Assembly: GCF_003287355.1 (NCBI RefSeq) | Contig: NZ_QMIM01000001.1 | Location: forward strand, 62,001-126,000 | Source of the DNA: Halorubrum sp. 48-1-W | Lineage (GTDB): Archaea; Halobacteriota; Halobacteria; Halobacteriales; Haloferacaceae | DNA: 64,000 nt | Reading direction: 5' to 3' | Shown here: piece by piece, positions 8,464 to 15,737 of the stretch | Layout: each line of letters opens with the position of its first letter | Numbering within the stretch: position 1 is the stretch's first letter | Notes under the pieces: model-generated | Database searches by the model: none | The model's input: only the letters and a program-made list of their open reading frames with translations | Told to the model about the DNA's origin: nothing | Translations under genes and position numbers: made by a program

Positions 8464-10062
8464 CTAGTCGTCCCCCCCGGTGAGGTAGCCCCAACCGATC
8501 GCGGCCGCACCGGCTCCGAGCGCGATCGTTCCCCAGTCCTGATCGCCGTCTAGGAACCCGCCGGCTCCCCCGGCTCCTCCACCGCCGGTGGCGGTGTCGT
8601 AGACGTTGTTTTTCGCGTCCTCGTTTGCCCCAAAGTTTTCTTTGAAAATTTGTTCTATATCCTCGCTCGACGTGTCGGATTCGGCGAGTTGCCGGCTCTC
8701 GAAGGAGACTTCCGAAGCCCCGCCTTCCGCCTCGACGATCTCGAACGTGTTTGTGATCTCGGCGATCTCGCCCGTGAGGTTCCCGTCCGAGTCCTCGACG
8801 TTGATCGCGGCGTATATCGATCCGGGCACTAGCTCTGGATCGATCTCTTGTCCGACAGGGAGCGGATCCGGCTCGTCACTCGTCCGAGCAAGCCGTCCGT
8901 CGTATTCTGATTTCTCTCCATCGACGTCGACGGATAGAACAGACGACTGCTCGGCGATCTTGAACCCCATCGACCGCAGGGCCATCGTCGACTCTTGGAA
9001 GTCCTTCGCAGTCGACGCGGTGTCAGAGAGGTGCTTCGGGCCGACCATCTCGGCCAAATCGATCTCTCCGTCTTGGGCGTCTTGGAAGTAGGTATCGACC
9101 ATGCTCGATACTTCATCCATCACAGCGGTGTGTTCGTCATCGAGATCTTGGTAGATCTCGGCCCACTGCCAGCAGTTGATGAGGTCGACATTTGAATCAT
9201 CAATGTCGAGGGCATCATCTTCATCAACAGAGTCGTAATCGGCAGTATCGGGTTTCTTGATTCGAAAAGTGTCTACCCGTTTTCCTGCCGAACCAGCACT
9301 ATCGTACGCGCTTTGATAATCGACAGGGTCCATGATATGGTAGTAGTCCCCGTCTTGTTCGATTACACCGTTGTATTCGAACGAGGTACCATCGTATAAG
9401 CTGGTAGACTGTGTGCCTCCTTTGAGGCCATTCATACCCACAGAATTTCCCCCTTTGTCATCGTCTCTGGTGTTCCAGATATTGATGACATTACTATACA
9501 TATCGTCGAGATCCCACTGGTCGGAACTATCGAAGGTTGTCCAGACAGTCGAGGCTCGGAGGTAACGAATACTCCATGAGTCGAGGATCCCCTTTTGGAC
9601 GGTTGAGAAGGATTCATTTATCGCCTCCTCCGCTGCTGCTGTTGCGTCAGCTTCGTCACCAGAATCTACGGCCTGCTCGTAGATTCGGAAGATGGCCTCT
9701 TCTCGGGCTTTGTTCTCGACTAGTTGAACGTCCCGTCTGAGGGACGCCAGCGTTTGATCGAGCATCAGCTCGTCCTCGCGAGCGCGAGTGAACTCGTCGA
9801 CGTGAACTTGCCACTCCAGCGAGTCGGCCACTTCGGAATCGTCAGGGCCGTCGACGATGTAGCCGTACGCCGCGACCGCGGCCGCGGCCGGTCCGCCTAA
9901 CGCATAGATCGCCCCCGTCTTCAAAACATCTTCTTCCGACTGTGCTACCGCCGTCGACGACCCGATCGCGCCCGCGCCGGCGAACGCGCCGATCCCGAGC
10001 GCGGTCTTTCTCATTACCCCCCGGCGCGAGTATCGGCGTTTCGTAGGTTGTGTTGCGGTCAT
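8464..10062 (-). CDS. Pleolipovirus spike protein with Tat signal
   Basis: 532 residues. The N-terminus has a twin-arginine motif (SRRGVMRK) before a hydrophobic, Ala/Gly-rich segment ending near AVAQ, indicating folded export through Tat. The long ectodomain is acidic with predicted helical stretches. A glycine-rich hinge (GGGGAGGAGG) precedes a C-terminal transmembrane helix (TIALGAGAAAIGWGYL) and a short acidic end. This layout of exported ectodomain, hinge and C-terminal anchor is that of pleolipovirus spikes, which mediate receptor binding and membrane fusion. The central part is less GC-rich than the ends, consistent with a fast-evolving receptor-binding region. Confidence 0.8.
   Translation of the reverse strand: MTATQPTKRRYSRRGVMRKTALGIGAFAGAGAIGSSTAVAQSEEDVLKTGAIYALGGPAAAAVAAYGYIVDGPDDSEVADSLEWQVHVDEFTRAREDELMLDQTLASLRRDVQLVENKAREEAIFRIYEQAVDSGDEADATAAAEEAINESFSTVQKGILDSWSIRYLRASTVWTTFDSSDQWDLDDMYSNVINIWNTRDDDKGGNSVGMNGLKGGTQSTSLYDGTSFEYNGVIEQDGDYYHIMDPVDYQSAYDSAGSAGKRVDTFRIKKPDTADYDSVDEDDALDIDDSNVDLINCWQWAEIYQDLDDEHTAVMDEVSSMVDTYFQDAQDGEIDLAEMVGPKHLSDTASTAKDFQESTMALRSMGFKIAEQSSVLSVDVDGEKSEYDGRLARTSDEPDPLPVGQEIDPELVPGSIYAAINVEDSDGNLTGEIAEITNTFEIVEAEGGASEVSFESRQLAESDTSSEDIEQIFKENFGANEDAKNNVYDTATGGGGAGGAGGFLDGDQDWGTIALGAGAAAIGWGYLTGGDD
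10048..10059. repeat. Provirus 12-mer TTGTGTTGCGGT at the spike start
   Basis: The motif abuts the spike initiation codon (ATG at 10062 on the minus strand), so it covers codons 2-5. Together with the copy at 10596-10607, which also overlaps a start codon, this hints at a role around initiation sites or a fixed spacing constraint. Confidence 0.75.
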
Positions 10063-10065
10063 ACG

Positions 10066-10611
10066 CTAGTCCTCACGAGTCAGGAGCAACACCGCCCCCG
10101 CCACGACGAGGACGCCGACGATCGGGAGGTTCCCGCTCGAGTCGTCAAGGAGCCCGCCGCCCCCGCCCGAGGTGCGCTCGAGGAGCCCCCAATCCGTCGA
10201 CGCGATGTGTTCCTCGTCGCCGTCGGTCGTCACTTCCGCCGTGACGTGAACCGAGTCGTAGTCAGACACGTCCGTGTCCGTCACGTCGTAGCTGTACGAT
10301 TCCGTCGCGCCGGCCGCAACCGAGAGGGTCGCCGTGTCTAGTTCGGTCCCGTTCCCGGCGTCTTGACCTTCCTCGAGCCCTTCCACGGTCACGTCCACGT
10401 CGATCGGGCCGTTCCCGCTCATGTCGTCCGCGCCGGTCACGTCGACGTACACCGACTCGGTGGAGTTGGAGATCGTCGTCGAGTCGTCGACGAAGACCAT
10501 CGGATCGTCGGCCTCCTGTGCCGCCACCCCGCCGACGCCGAGCCCGATCCCGGAGATCAGGACGAACGCCGCCAGCAGGATACCGCCGATTTTGCTTGTG
10601 TTGCGGTTCAT
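10066..10611 (-). CDS. Exported beta-sandwich protein with C-terminal anchor, 181 aa
   Basis: Signal peptide (ILLAAFVLISGIGLGVGGVAAQ) followed by a beta-rich domain resembling CARDB/Ig-like adhesion modules, then a poly-Gly hinge (SGGGGGLLDD), one transmembrane helix (LPIVGVLVVAGAVLLL) and a short RED end. The ATG overlaps the stop of the preceding gene. The architecture parallels the spike protein, suggesting a second, shorter surface component of the virion. Only 3 bp separate it from the spike gene. Confidence 0.65.
   Translation of the reverse strand: MNRNTSKIGGILLAAFVLISGIGLGVGGVAAQEADDPMVFVDDSTTISNSTESVYVDVTGADDMSGNGPIDVDVTVEGLEEGQDAGNGTELDTATLSVAAGATESYSYDVTDTDVSDYDSVHVTAEVTTDGDEEHIASTDWGLLERTSGGGGGLLDDSSGNLPIVGVLVVAGAVLLLTRED
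10596..10607. repeat. Provirus 12-mer at the start of the 181-aa gene
   Basis: TTGTGTTGCGGT again touches a start codon region (ATG at 10611 on the minus strand), here encoding NRNT at residues 2-5. Fifteen bases (TGCTTGTGTTGCGGT) match the left 20-bp repeat. Confidence 0.75.
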
Positions 10612-10868
10612 TAGCTGTCCCCACGAACCGAGTCGACCACATCCGTCACGTCGTACACGCCGAGGTGGTCGGCGAGCGTGATCGCGCCGGCGACCGCGAC
10701 CGTCGCGTAGATCGCGGTCTCGACGGTCGGCGAGCCGAGCGCCGTCCCGACCTCCGCCACCGCGTTGTAGTCGGCGAACTCGAGGAGCCCCCAATTCACG
10801 GCGCCGATGGAGGTAGCGATCCAGATGATGCCCGCGATCGTGTCTTCCCCGTCCCAGATGGAACTCAT
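10611..10868 (-). CDS. DUF378-like small membrane protein, 85 aa
   Basis: The ATG overlaps the previous stop and the stop overlaps the next ATG. The segment [18 protein letters not shown] closely resembles the DUF378 signature (small hydrophobic residues before NWGL), and a second helix ([19 protein letters not shown]) follows. DUF378 proteins are tiny two-helix membrane proteins of unknown function in bacteria and archaea. In the virion operon this is a candidate internal membrane protein of the vesicle-like particle. Confidence 0.6.
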   Translation of the reverse strand: MSSIWDGEDTIAGIIWIATSIGAVNWGLLEFADYNAVAEVGTALGSPTVETAIYATVAVAGAITLADHLGVYDVTDVVDSVRGDS

Positions 10869-11272
10869 AGCATCCACCCCAGGGCGAACTGCCCGCTCGT
10901 AACGCTCACGACGTAGACGAGCCCCCACAGGTCCGCCGACGTGAAGAAGTCCGACACGGCCGGCGACACGACGAACGCGACGGGAAGCGCGAGCGTCCCG
11001 ATCGCGGCCGCCATGTAGTACCCCTGTAACCCCTGAATGTCGTCCGAGAGGGTCGAAAACTCGGTGTTGTCGTTGGTGATGATCGTTCCGACGATGCTCG
11101 CGTAGCCGATGACCCACGCCGTCGAGAGCCCGAATCCGGCCGGCTCAAAGAGGGTCTCGGAGAACGAGACATCGAACAGTTGGAACGTCGCGACCCCGAC
11201 GAGCATGAAGGCGCTCGCGAGACCGGCGACGAGTAGTGATGCGTCGATAGCGTCCATTTCCATTTTTGCCAT
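10865..11272 (-). CDS. Four-helix membrane protein, pleolipovirus VP3-like
   Basis: 135 residues with about four transmembrane helices (starting around [56 protein letters not shown] and [18 protein letters not shown]). It is the first gene of the virion operon, directly behind a promoter with operator-like palindromes. Pleolipoviruses have a small multi-span membrane protein lining the inner face of the lipid vesicle, and position, size and topology fit that role. The start MAKMEMD was chosen because the promoter lies just upstream. Confidence 0.7.
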   Translation of the reverse strand: MAKMEMDAIDASLLVAGLASAFMLVGVATFQLFDVSFSETLFEPAGFGLSTAWVIGYASIVGTIITNDNTEFSTLSDDIQGLQGYYMAAAIGTLALPVAFVVSPAVSDFFTSADLWGLVYVVSVTSGQFALGWML

Positions 11273-11385
11273 GCGGACGGGACGGTCACGGTGACCCCCA
11301 TATAATCGCGCAATCAGTACGGTGTGTCACCGTCAGGTGTCACTTTGAGGTATCTTTAAGTGAACCACCGTGCCCGGACGGGTCG
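11273..11385. promoter_or_regulatory. Divergent promoter with palindromic operators (virion operon / 69-aa regulator)
   Basis: GGTCACGGTGACC (about 11284-11296) is a perfect 13-bp palindrome with a single central base. The repeats GTGTCAC at about 11325 and 11337 continue the GTCAC theme. Leftward, CATATAATCGC near 11297-11307 is a TATA element about 27 bp before the virion-operon ATG. Rightward, ATCTTTAAG near 11352-11360 serves the 69-residue gene. The repeated GTCAC/GTGAC half-sites suggest one regulator controls both directions. Confidence 0.6.
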
Positions 11386-11595
11386 ATGGGCTTCAAAAGT
11401 CTCGTCGACCGCGACGGTAGCGGAACCGTAACGATCGACAAACAGCACCTCCAGCTAGACGGATTAGTCGCCGAGGACGGATCGATCAAGGAAGCTGACG
11501 CGCACACCCAGCGCGTCGGCAGGCGCGCGTACCTCGTGCGGTTCCCGGAGGACGGGGAAGTCCCGTCGTTGATCGAACTCGTGGGGCGAGCGTGA
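11386..11595 (+). CDS. AbrB-like small regulator candidate (DUF8053-like), 69 aa
   Basis: A compact protein beginning MGFKSLVDRDGSGTVTIDKQHL. The alternating beta pattern and the GTVTIDKQ-L segment resemble SpoVT/AbrB-type DNA-binding swapped hairpins and a small family common in haloarchaeal viruses. It is transcribed divergently from the virion operon across a promoter rich in GTCAC/GTGAC half-sites, so it is a natural candidate for the regulator of virion gene expression. The functional statement is an inference from fold resemblance and position. Confidence 0.55.
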   Translation: MGFKSLVDRDGSGTVTIDKQHLQLDGLVAEDGSIKEADAHTQRVGRRAYLVRFPEDGEVPSLIELVGRA

Positions 11596-11834
11596 AACCC
11601 GCCGGAAGGGGGTTCTCGAGCCGACCCCGTGGGGTTCGACGTGGATGTATTCACGAACCGCGATCTATGTACTTCGATGGTCCTCGAGGACTGTCGAAGT
11701 ACATAGAAATCGATTGGGTTGCGGGTGGGCGTCGTCGCGATAGCGGTCGATCGGTCGGTACCACTTCAACGTGGACGGGTTCAGTCACCCAAGATCGGCG
11801 GGATCGCGACCCCCGTACATACGGAGGTATATGA
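11596..11834. other. Non-coding gap holding a 42-bp palindrome
   Basis: No convincing gene. Besides the palindrome at 11665-11706, the end of the gap holds CCGTACATACGG (about 11814-11825), a small inverted repeat overlapping the ribosome binding site GGAGGT of the next gene, a plausible autoregulatory operator. Confidence 0.5.
11665..11706. repeat. 42-bp near-perfect palindrome
   Basis: Arms CTATGTACTTCGA (11665-11677) and TCGAAGTACATAG (11694-11706) are exact reverse complements. The centre GTCCTCGAGGAC is itself a 12-bp palindrome, and only the two junction dinucleotides fail to match. The whole can extrude as a cruciform with a single long stem. Both short frames that read through it encode related MYFDxPRG peptides, which is simply a consequence of the palindrome. 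Candidate origin, resolution site or dimeric-operator site. Confidence 0.8.
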
Positions 11835-12092
11835 ATGAGCCGTCGAACCAGCTTGAAACTCTCCGACGAACGGGAGCACCAGCTCGAAAAGGCGAGCGAG
11901 ATCGTGGCGAACGGCCCCGAAGACGACCCGCCGATGAGCGTCGTGATCGACGCGGCACTCGCGCATCTCATCGAGAGCGAGGAGAACATCCGCGACGCCC
12001 GGGATAAACTCGATCCAGCGACGATCCAGCAGTTTAACACCGACGTGCTTGGGTTGCGGTACAGGACGCGAGTAGAAAGTCGATGGCGCTAA
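11835..12092 (+). CDS. Ribbon-helix-helix (CopG-type) protein, intact copy
   Basis: 85 residues. The N-terminus MSRRTSLKLSDEREHQLEKA has the beta-strand plus helix pattern of a ribbon-helix-helix DNA-binding protein, followed by GPEDDPPMSVVIDAALAHLIES, the second helix. ATG 11835 is preceded by GGAGGT at a good distance, an unusually clear Shine-Dalgarno for this genome. It heads a cassette with a convergent pilin and an HTH gene. A truncated second copy lies at 16991-17182. It may be a regulator of the cassette or an orphan antitoxin. Confidence 0.7.
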   Translation: MSRRTSLKLSDEREHQLEKASEIVANGPEDDPPMSVVIDAALAHLIESEENIRDARDKLDPATIQQFNTDVLGLRYRTRVESRWR

Positions 12093-12119
12093 ATACGGTA
12101 TGTTTATTAATTAATTATC

Positions 12120-12584
12120 CTATGGTGTGGTCCACCCATCATGATTTTCGATATCAACGTTCTCAGAGAGGATGATCGAGTTCGATGGGTCATGGATTAT
12201 TTCAATTTCGTCTACGGAATCCCCCGAACCATCACTATACGTCATGATGACTGATTCTCCAACGGAAAGAGGGCCGCTATCTATTGTCGAATCAGAATCA
12301 TCTTCGATGTTCGAAATCACTTCGCTATTATCACCGGCAACGATTGTGAATTCGGATAGATCGATCTGATCTCCACCGTTATGCTCAAGAACGACCTCGC
12401 CACTAGTACTCGCGTCTACACTCAACTGCGCACTCGGCTGGCTGTCGCCGAGCGAATCGCCGAGTCCGAGCACGAACGTCCCGATGACGGCGGCCAGAAT
12501 CACGGTAATCGCGACCATGAGTATGACCCCAATAACGGGACTCACGGCGCGGTCGTCGGAGTTGAACAGGTTGCTTGGTTTCAT
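12120..12584 (-). CDS. Type IV pilin (archaeal PilA-like), copy 1
   Basis: 154 residues from MKPSNLF. The sequence [19 protein letters not shown] is the standard haloarchaeal class III signal: prepilin peptidase (PibD) cuts before the hydrophobic helix, which forms the pilus core. The C-terminal domain is acidic and beta-rich. The first 55 residues are nearly identical to the pilin at 17196-17678, whereas the C-terminal domains differ, so the two are diverged paralogues or antigenic variants. The upstream in-frame MDRWVQT was not chosen because MKxxNLF is common to both copies. A pilin within proviral DNA is unusual. Confidence 0.8.
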   Translation of the reverse strand: MKPSNLFNSDDRAVSPVIGVILMVAITVILAAVIGTFVLGLGDSLGDSQPSAQLSVDASTSGEVVLEHNGGDQIDLSEFTIVAGDNSEVISNIEDDSDSTIDSGPLSVGESVIMTYSDGSGDSVDEIEIIHDPSNSIILSENVDIENHDGWTTP

Positions 12585-12739
12585 GGTTTGAACCCAGCGG
12601 TCCACCGATGAACGGTCGCTCCGTTCCGATCGGTTAGCTGGTTATTAACCGCTATGTAGGCCTTACTTATGTAGTTATTGGCATGAATATCAATAGTAAA
12701 AATTAGATGAACAATTTAAAATCAGTTGACGTGTAAGTG

Positions 12740-13531
12740 ATGCCTATGCAACCCACGGCACAAGCTCTCGCCCGGACCTATAGCGATCGAGAGTATCCGG
12801 ACCCGTGGGAGAAGGTCCTCGACTATCGACGTGTACAGGAGTACGCCGCGGAACACCCGAAACACGGTCGAACTCGCGTCGGGAACGCCCTCGATCTCCC
12901 ACCGAGCCGCGTTCGGGGTTGGCTCGACGACGGGATGCCCGACCCGGTCCGCGGCATCCAGACCGCGATCGATCACGGGTGGCTCGATCCCGATCCGGAC
13001 GGAGACATGGCAACTGCGCTCGTCGAACTGCTCGCGCACGTCCTCGCGGGCGGGAGCGTCAGCGACGTGTTCGTTCCGGCCGTGTCGTCCGGTCGGCGGA
13101 TCGGTCCCGCTATGATCTCCGAAGCGTTCGAAGCGGTCGGCGTCGACGCACAGACGCGCCACGTCGACAGCGATTCCCGGGCGACCGAACTCTATCCGGC
13201 CACGGACGCGTCGGTCCTCGGGCGGTGTCTCGTCGCGATGGGCGCGCCGAAGGGCTCGAAGACCGGACTCTCCGCCGTGCCCGCCGTCGTGTGGGACAGC
13301 CCGGACGTGACGCGCCGCCGGTTCGTCGAGATATACGTCGCCCACCGTGGGGCGCACCTCGAAGGGAAGGCCACGACGCGGATCCAAGAGGAACGTCCCG
13401 AGTCGTACCTCGAGGACCTCCACCGGCTCATCACGGAGTGTGTGACCGACGAGGTATCCGTCGGCCCTGGCGGACTCACGATCTCGGCCGACGCTGCGAG
13501 GGAGCTTCAGGTCTCACAGCAAACGGAATAA
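12740..13531 (+). CDS. HTH protein with C-terminal LAGLIDADG-like domain, intact copy
   Basis: 263 residues. Residues about 20-80 (DPWEKVLDYRRVQEYAAEHP then LPPSRVRGWLDDGMPDP) form an HTH of the type that reads repeated recognition modules. The C-terminal 170 residues, with VTRRRFVEIYVAHRGAHLEG and a helical end, loosely resemble a LAGLIDADG fold, but I see no certain catalytic residues. The AT-rich promoter region upstream is conserved at the second, decayed copy (17921-18130), together with the neighbouring pilin. Probable regulator of the pilin. Confidence 0.55.
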   Translation: MPMQPTAQALARTYSDREYPDPWEKVLDYRRVQEYAAEHPKHGRTRVGNALDLPPSRVRGWLDDGMPDPVRGIQTAIDHGWLDPDPDGDMATALVELLAHVLAGGSVSDVFVPAVSSGRRIGPAMISEAFEAVGVDAQTRHVDSDSRATELYPATDASVLGRCLVAMGAPKGSKTGLSAVPAVVWDSPDVTRRRFVEIYVAHRGAHLEGKATTRIQEERPESYLEDLHRLITECVTDEVSVGPGGLTISADAARELQVSQQTE

Positions 13532-13545
13532 CGCCGGTCTGACGA

Positions 13546-13797
13546 TCATTCGAGATCGTCGGAGTCGAGTTCGCCCGCGAGGTAGGCGCGACCGCGATCG
13601 GTGATCCGGTAGTATCCGGCGTCGACCGGTTCGACGAGATCCGCGGCTTCGAGTTTCCCGATCCGACGGGAGACCCAGTTTCGCGTGTATTCGAGGTTTT
13701 TCGCTATCACTGCGGGTGTGAGGATGAGATCGGACTCGGCGAGGAGTTCGAGGACCCGATCGTCCGTCTGATTCATCCACTCCACCCGGGGACGCAT
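13546..13797 (-). CDS. phiH-repressor-like winged-helix regulator
   Basis: 83 residues. MNQTDDRVLELLAESDLILTPAVIAKNLEYTRNWVSRRIGKLEAADLV is a compact winged helix, ending with YYRITDRGRAYLAGELD, the pattern of the haloarchaeal phage phiH repressor family. It is encoded divergently from the integrase operon across a 381-bp gap full of inverted repeats. That arrangement matches a lysogeny switch, in which the repressor controls its own and integrase expression. The initiating ATG could be the first (MRPRVEW) or the second (MNQTDD). Confidence 0.65.
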   Translation of the reverse strand: MRPRVEWMNQTDDRVLELLAESDLILTPAVIAKNLEYTRNWVSRRIGKLEAADLVEPVDAGYYRITDRGRAYLAGELDSDDLE

Positions 13798-14178
13798 ACG
13801 TCCGCGTTATACGGGTCCATATAACAGATACCGGTTTGCTTCGGTTCAAGTAGCCTACCGTGTTTGTTACTACACGATTCGATGGGTTACAGTTAAGTCG
13901 GCGGTCTTCTTGGAGAGAATCACGGAAGCACTCTCGCGGACCCGTCGCTCCTCGATGGGTCCGGTCGTTCGCAAAAGCGGACCCCGCTGGTAGGACAGCG
14001 GGTCCGCGTGGGCTTCCGTGTCTAGGCCACGAAAGCCATGTTCGGACACTACGCGCCGGGGTTTGAAGCCCCCGATCGATCGAGGAACCGCAACACAACC
14101 GCCGGAGTCGACCACTTTCAGTTTCACTCCGCGCGTCAGGATTCCCTCTTTTTAACCCCCGTCCGTCGGCTCGAGACG
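13798..14178. promoter_or_regulatory. Repressor/integrase intergenic control region
   Basis: Two adjacent hairpins: GCGGACCCCGCTG / CAGCGGGTCCGC (13977-13989 with 13996-14007) and GGCTTCCGTG / CACGAAAGCC (14011-14020 with 14028-14037, one mismatch). Half-sites GGACCC and GGGTCC recur at about 13938, 13957, 13978 and 14002. CACGGAAGC at 13921 is the reverse complement of part of the second hairpin. One copy of the provirus 12-mer is at 14087-14098, and a TTTTTAACC element near 14149 precedes the integrase operon. This density of inverted sites suggests operators for the divergent repressor. Confidence 0.55.
14087..14098. repeat. Provirus 12-mer in the integrase control region
   Basis: ACCGCAACACAA in a non-coding position about 80 bp before the integrase operon. 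It is the seventh and rightmost copy. Confidence 0.75.
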
Positions 14179-14436
14179 ATGGTTTCGAAAGAAGTCGTGC
14201 GGATCGAAGACCGGCAGGACAGGTGGCGGTACGTGTGCCCCCGCGGGCATCGCTCGTGGGAACCGACGAATCACCATTTCTGGTGTCAGCAGTGCGCGGC
14301 CAGCGACGACGTTGACGGCGTTTTCGAGGAGCTTAGCGACCGGAAGACGGGTGCGCTCCTCGCGCGTGACCGGGTCCGGCTCGTGACCCAGGCAGGCCCC
14401 TACGATCGCGATCTCGACGGGGAGCGATCACAGTGA
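14179..14436 (+). CDS. Zinc-finger-like protein, first gene of the integrase operon
   Basis: 85 residues. C-x2-C-type and His residues are arranged as YVCPRGHRSWEPTNHHFWCQQCA, a compact zinc-binding domain, followed by a charged helical tail. The stop overlaps the GTG of the next small gene (GTGA), making it part of a three- or four-gene operon ending with the integrase. In SNJ2-type proviruses small proteins encoded with the integrase modulate recombination, and a similar accessory role is plausible but unproven here. Confidence 0.6.
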   Translation: MVSKEVVRIEDRQDRWRYVCPRGHRSWEPTNHHFWCQQCAASDDVDGVFEELSDRKTGALLARDRVRLVTQAGPYDRDLDGERSQ

Positions 14437-14546
14437 CCGACGACGAACGCGGACACGCGAGACGGATCGCGGAGCAGATCGCGATGGTCGACGACGGGGA
14501 CGACGGGGACGACGAAGACGACGACGGCGGTGATTCCGGTGAGTGA
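14433..14546 (+). CDS. 37-residue very acidic peptide in the integrase operon
   Basis: GTG start overlapping the preceding stop, and stop overlapping the integrase start region. The short basic helix DERGHARRIAEQIAMV is followed by an Asp/Gly run and a C-terminal GDSGE. It may exist mainly to couple translation of the integrase to the upstream gene, or be a minor accessory peptide. The GAC-rich repeat tract could also be slippage-prone. Confidence 0.45.
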   Translation: MTDDERGHARRIAEQIAMVDDGDDGDDEDDDGGDSGE

Positions 14547-15600
14547 CGGGCTCATCGACAAATCCACCCGGTGGAACGACCGTTCGGACCGCCGGCCCCT
14601 GACTCCTCGCGAGGGGATGAATCGATTTCTCCGGCACCGGGAGAAGGACTCGTCGAGTGAGACGATCTCGACGTACGCCTACCGGCTCGGCCACTTCGTC
14701 CGGTGGTGTGAGTCCGAAGCCACGTTGATGAACCTGAACGATCTTCGGGGGAGCCACCTCGAAGAGTACTGGTACTCGCGCGAGGACGATCTCGGCGCGT
14801 CGGCGCTGAAAAACGAGTTCGGGACGATCAAGAAACTCCTCGAGTTCGGGGTTGCGGTTGGGTCAGTCGAGCCGTGGCTCCCGGAGATCGCTCAGGAGCT
14901 GAAGCCGAGCCTGGCGAAGGGCGAGGAAGTCAACACGGAGAAGCTCTCGTCGGAGCGCGCACGGGAGATCCTCGACGACATGGAGCGGTATGAGTTCGGA
15001 AGTCGGAACCACGCGCTTTTCACCGTGCTTTGGGCTACTGGATGCCGCACGAGCGGCGCTCGAGCCCTTGACGTGGACGATTTCGACGCGGAGAATCAGA
15101 GTCTGGAGTTCGAACATCGGCCGTCGAGCGGGACGCCGCTCAAGAATCGAGCGGCCGGGAACCGTCACAACAGCCTCTCGGAGGACGTGTGTGAGGTGCT
15201 GAAGACGTACATCCGCTTGAACCGAGAACACGCGGTCGACGAGAGCGGTCGGGAACCGTTGTTCTCGACGAATCAGGGACGGATCTCGAAGAGCTACGTC
15301 CGCGTGTTGACCTACCAGATCACGCATCCGTGTAACTACGGCCCGTGTCCGCACGATCGGGAGAAACGCTCGTGTGAGGCCCGCGATCACGGTCACGAGT
15401 CGAAGTGTCCGTCCGCGAGGAGCCCCCACCGGATCCGAACAGGGGCGGTGACGCATATGCGCGACGAAGGCGCGCCGATCCGTGCGGTCGGCGAGCGCGT
15501 CGACGCGACGCCGGAGACCCTGAAACTACACTACGATTTCAGCGACGAGCGGAACCGGATGGAGCACCGTCGCGACGTTTTCGAGGAGATCAATCTATGA
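14530..15600 (+). CDS. Tyrosine recombinase (SNJ2-type integrase)
   Basis: 356 residues from GTG 14530 (GTG 14539 is an equally good start and would overlap the upstream stop). An N-terminal SAM-like core-binding domain (about 20-110) precedes the catalytic domain. Visible catalytic residues are R173 in TGCRTSG, the H300-x2-R303 box (SPHRIRTG) and Y335 in LKLHYDF. Between them lies a cysteine cluster (CNYGPCPHDREKRSC and SKCPS), the zinc-binding insertion typical of haloarchaeal SNJ2-type integrases. It catalyses site-specific integration and excision of the provirus. The right attachment site should lie shortly downstream; I could not identify the core. Confidence 0.85.
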   Translation: MIPVSDGLIDKSTRWNDRSDRRPLTPREGMNRFLRHREKDSSSETISTYAYRLGHFVRWCESEATLMNLNDLRGSHLEEYWYSREDDLGASALKNEFGTIKKLLEFGVAVGSVEPWLPEIAQELKPSLAKGEEVNTEKLSSERAREILDDMERYEFGSRNHALFTVLWATGCRTSGARALDVDDFDAENQSLEFEHRPSSGTPLKNRAAGNRHNSLSEDVCEVLKTYIRLNREHAVDESGREPLFSTNQGRISKSYVRVLTYQITHPCNYGPCPHDREKRSCEARDHGHESKCPSARSPHRIRTGAVTHMRDEGAPIRAVGERVDATPETLKLHYDFSDERNRMEHRRDVFEEINL

Positions 15601-15707
15601 ACCAAATCCAGTTACACAAATCAGATGAATCGGAAACTTCCCACCGACTCAGCGGTCCCATCAAAAATTTTACTGTCTCCATTATCGAGGACTTCAGTAC
15701 CCTCTAA
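15597..15707 (+). CDS. 36-residue peptide overlapping the integrase stop
   Basis: ATG 15597 overlaps the integrase TGA (ATGA). The peptide MNQIQLHKSDESETSHRLSG... is not recognisable. SNJ2 has two small genes directly behind its integrase, and this may be a vestige of one. It is AT-richer than its surroundings and ends close to where the attachment site is expected, so it may be a fusion of viral and chromosomal sequence. Confidence 0.35.
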   Translation: MNQIQLHKSDESETSHRLSGPIKNFTVSIIEDFSTL

Positions 15708-15737
15708 CGCCCGAAAACGGCATTCGGGGGATGCGCT

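Noticed and set aside
13977-14040. tRNA-like fold in the repressor/integrase gap
   Set aside because: Hairpins are present but there is no T-arm consensus (GGTTCRA), no acceptor pairing and no anticodon arm of proper size; operators fit better.
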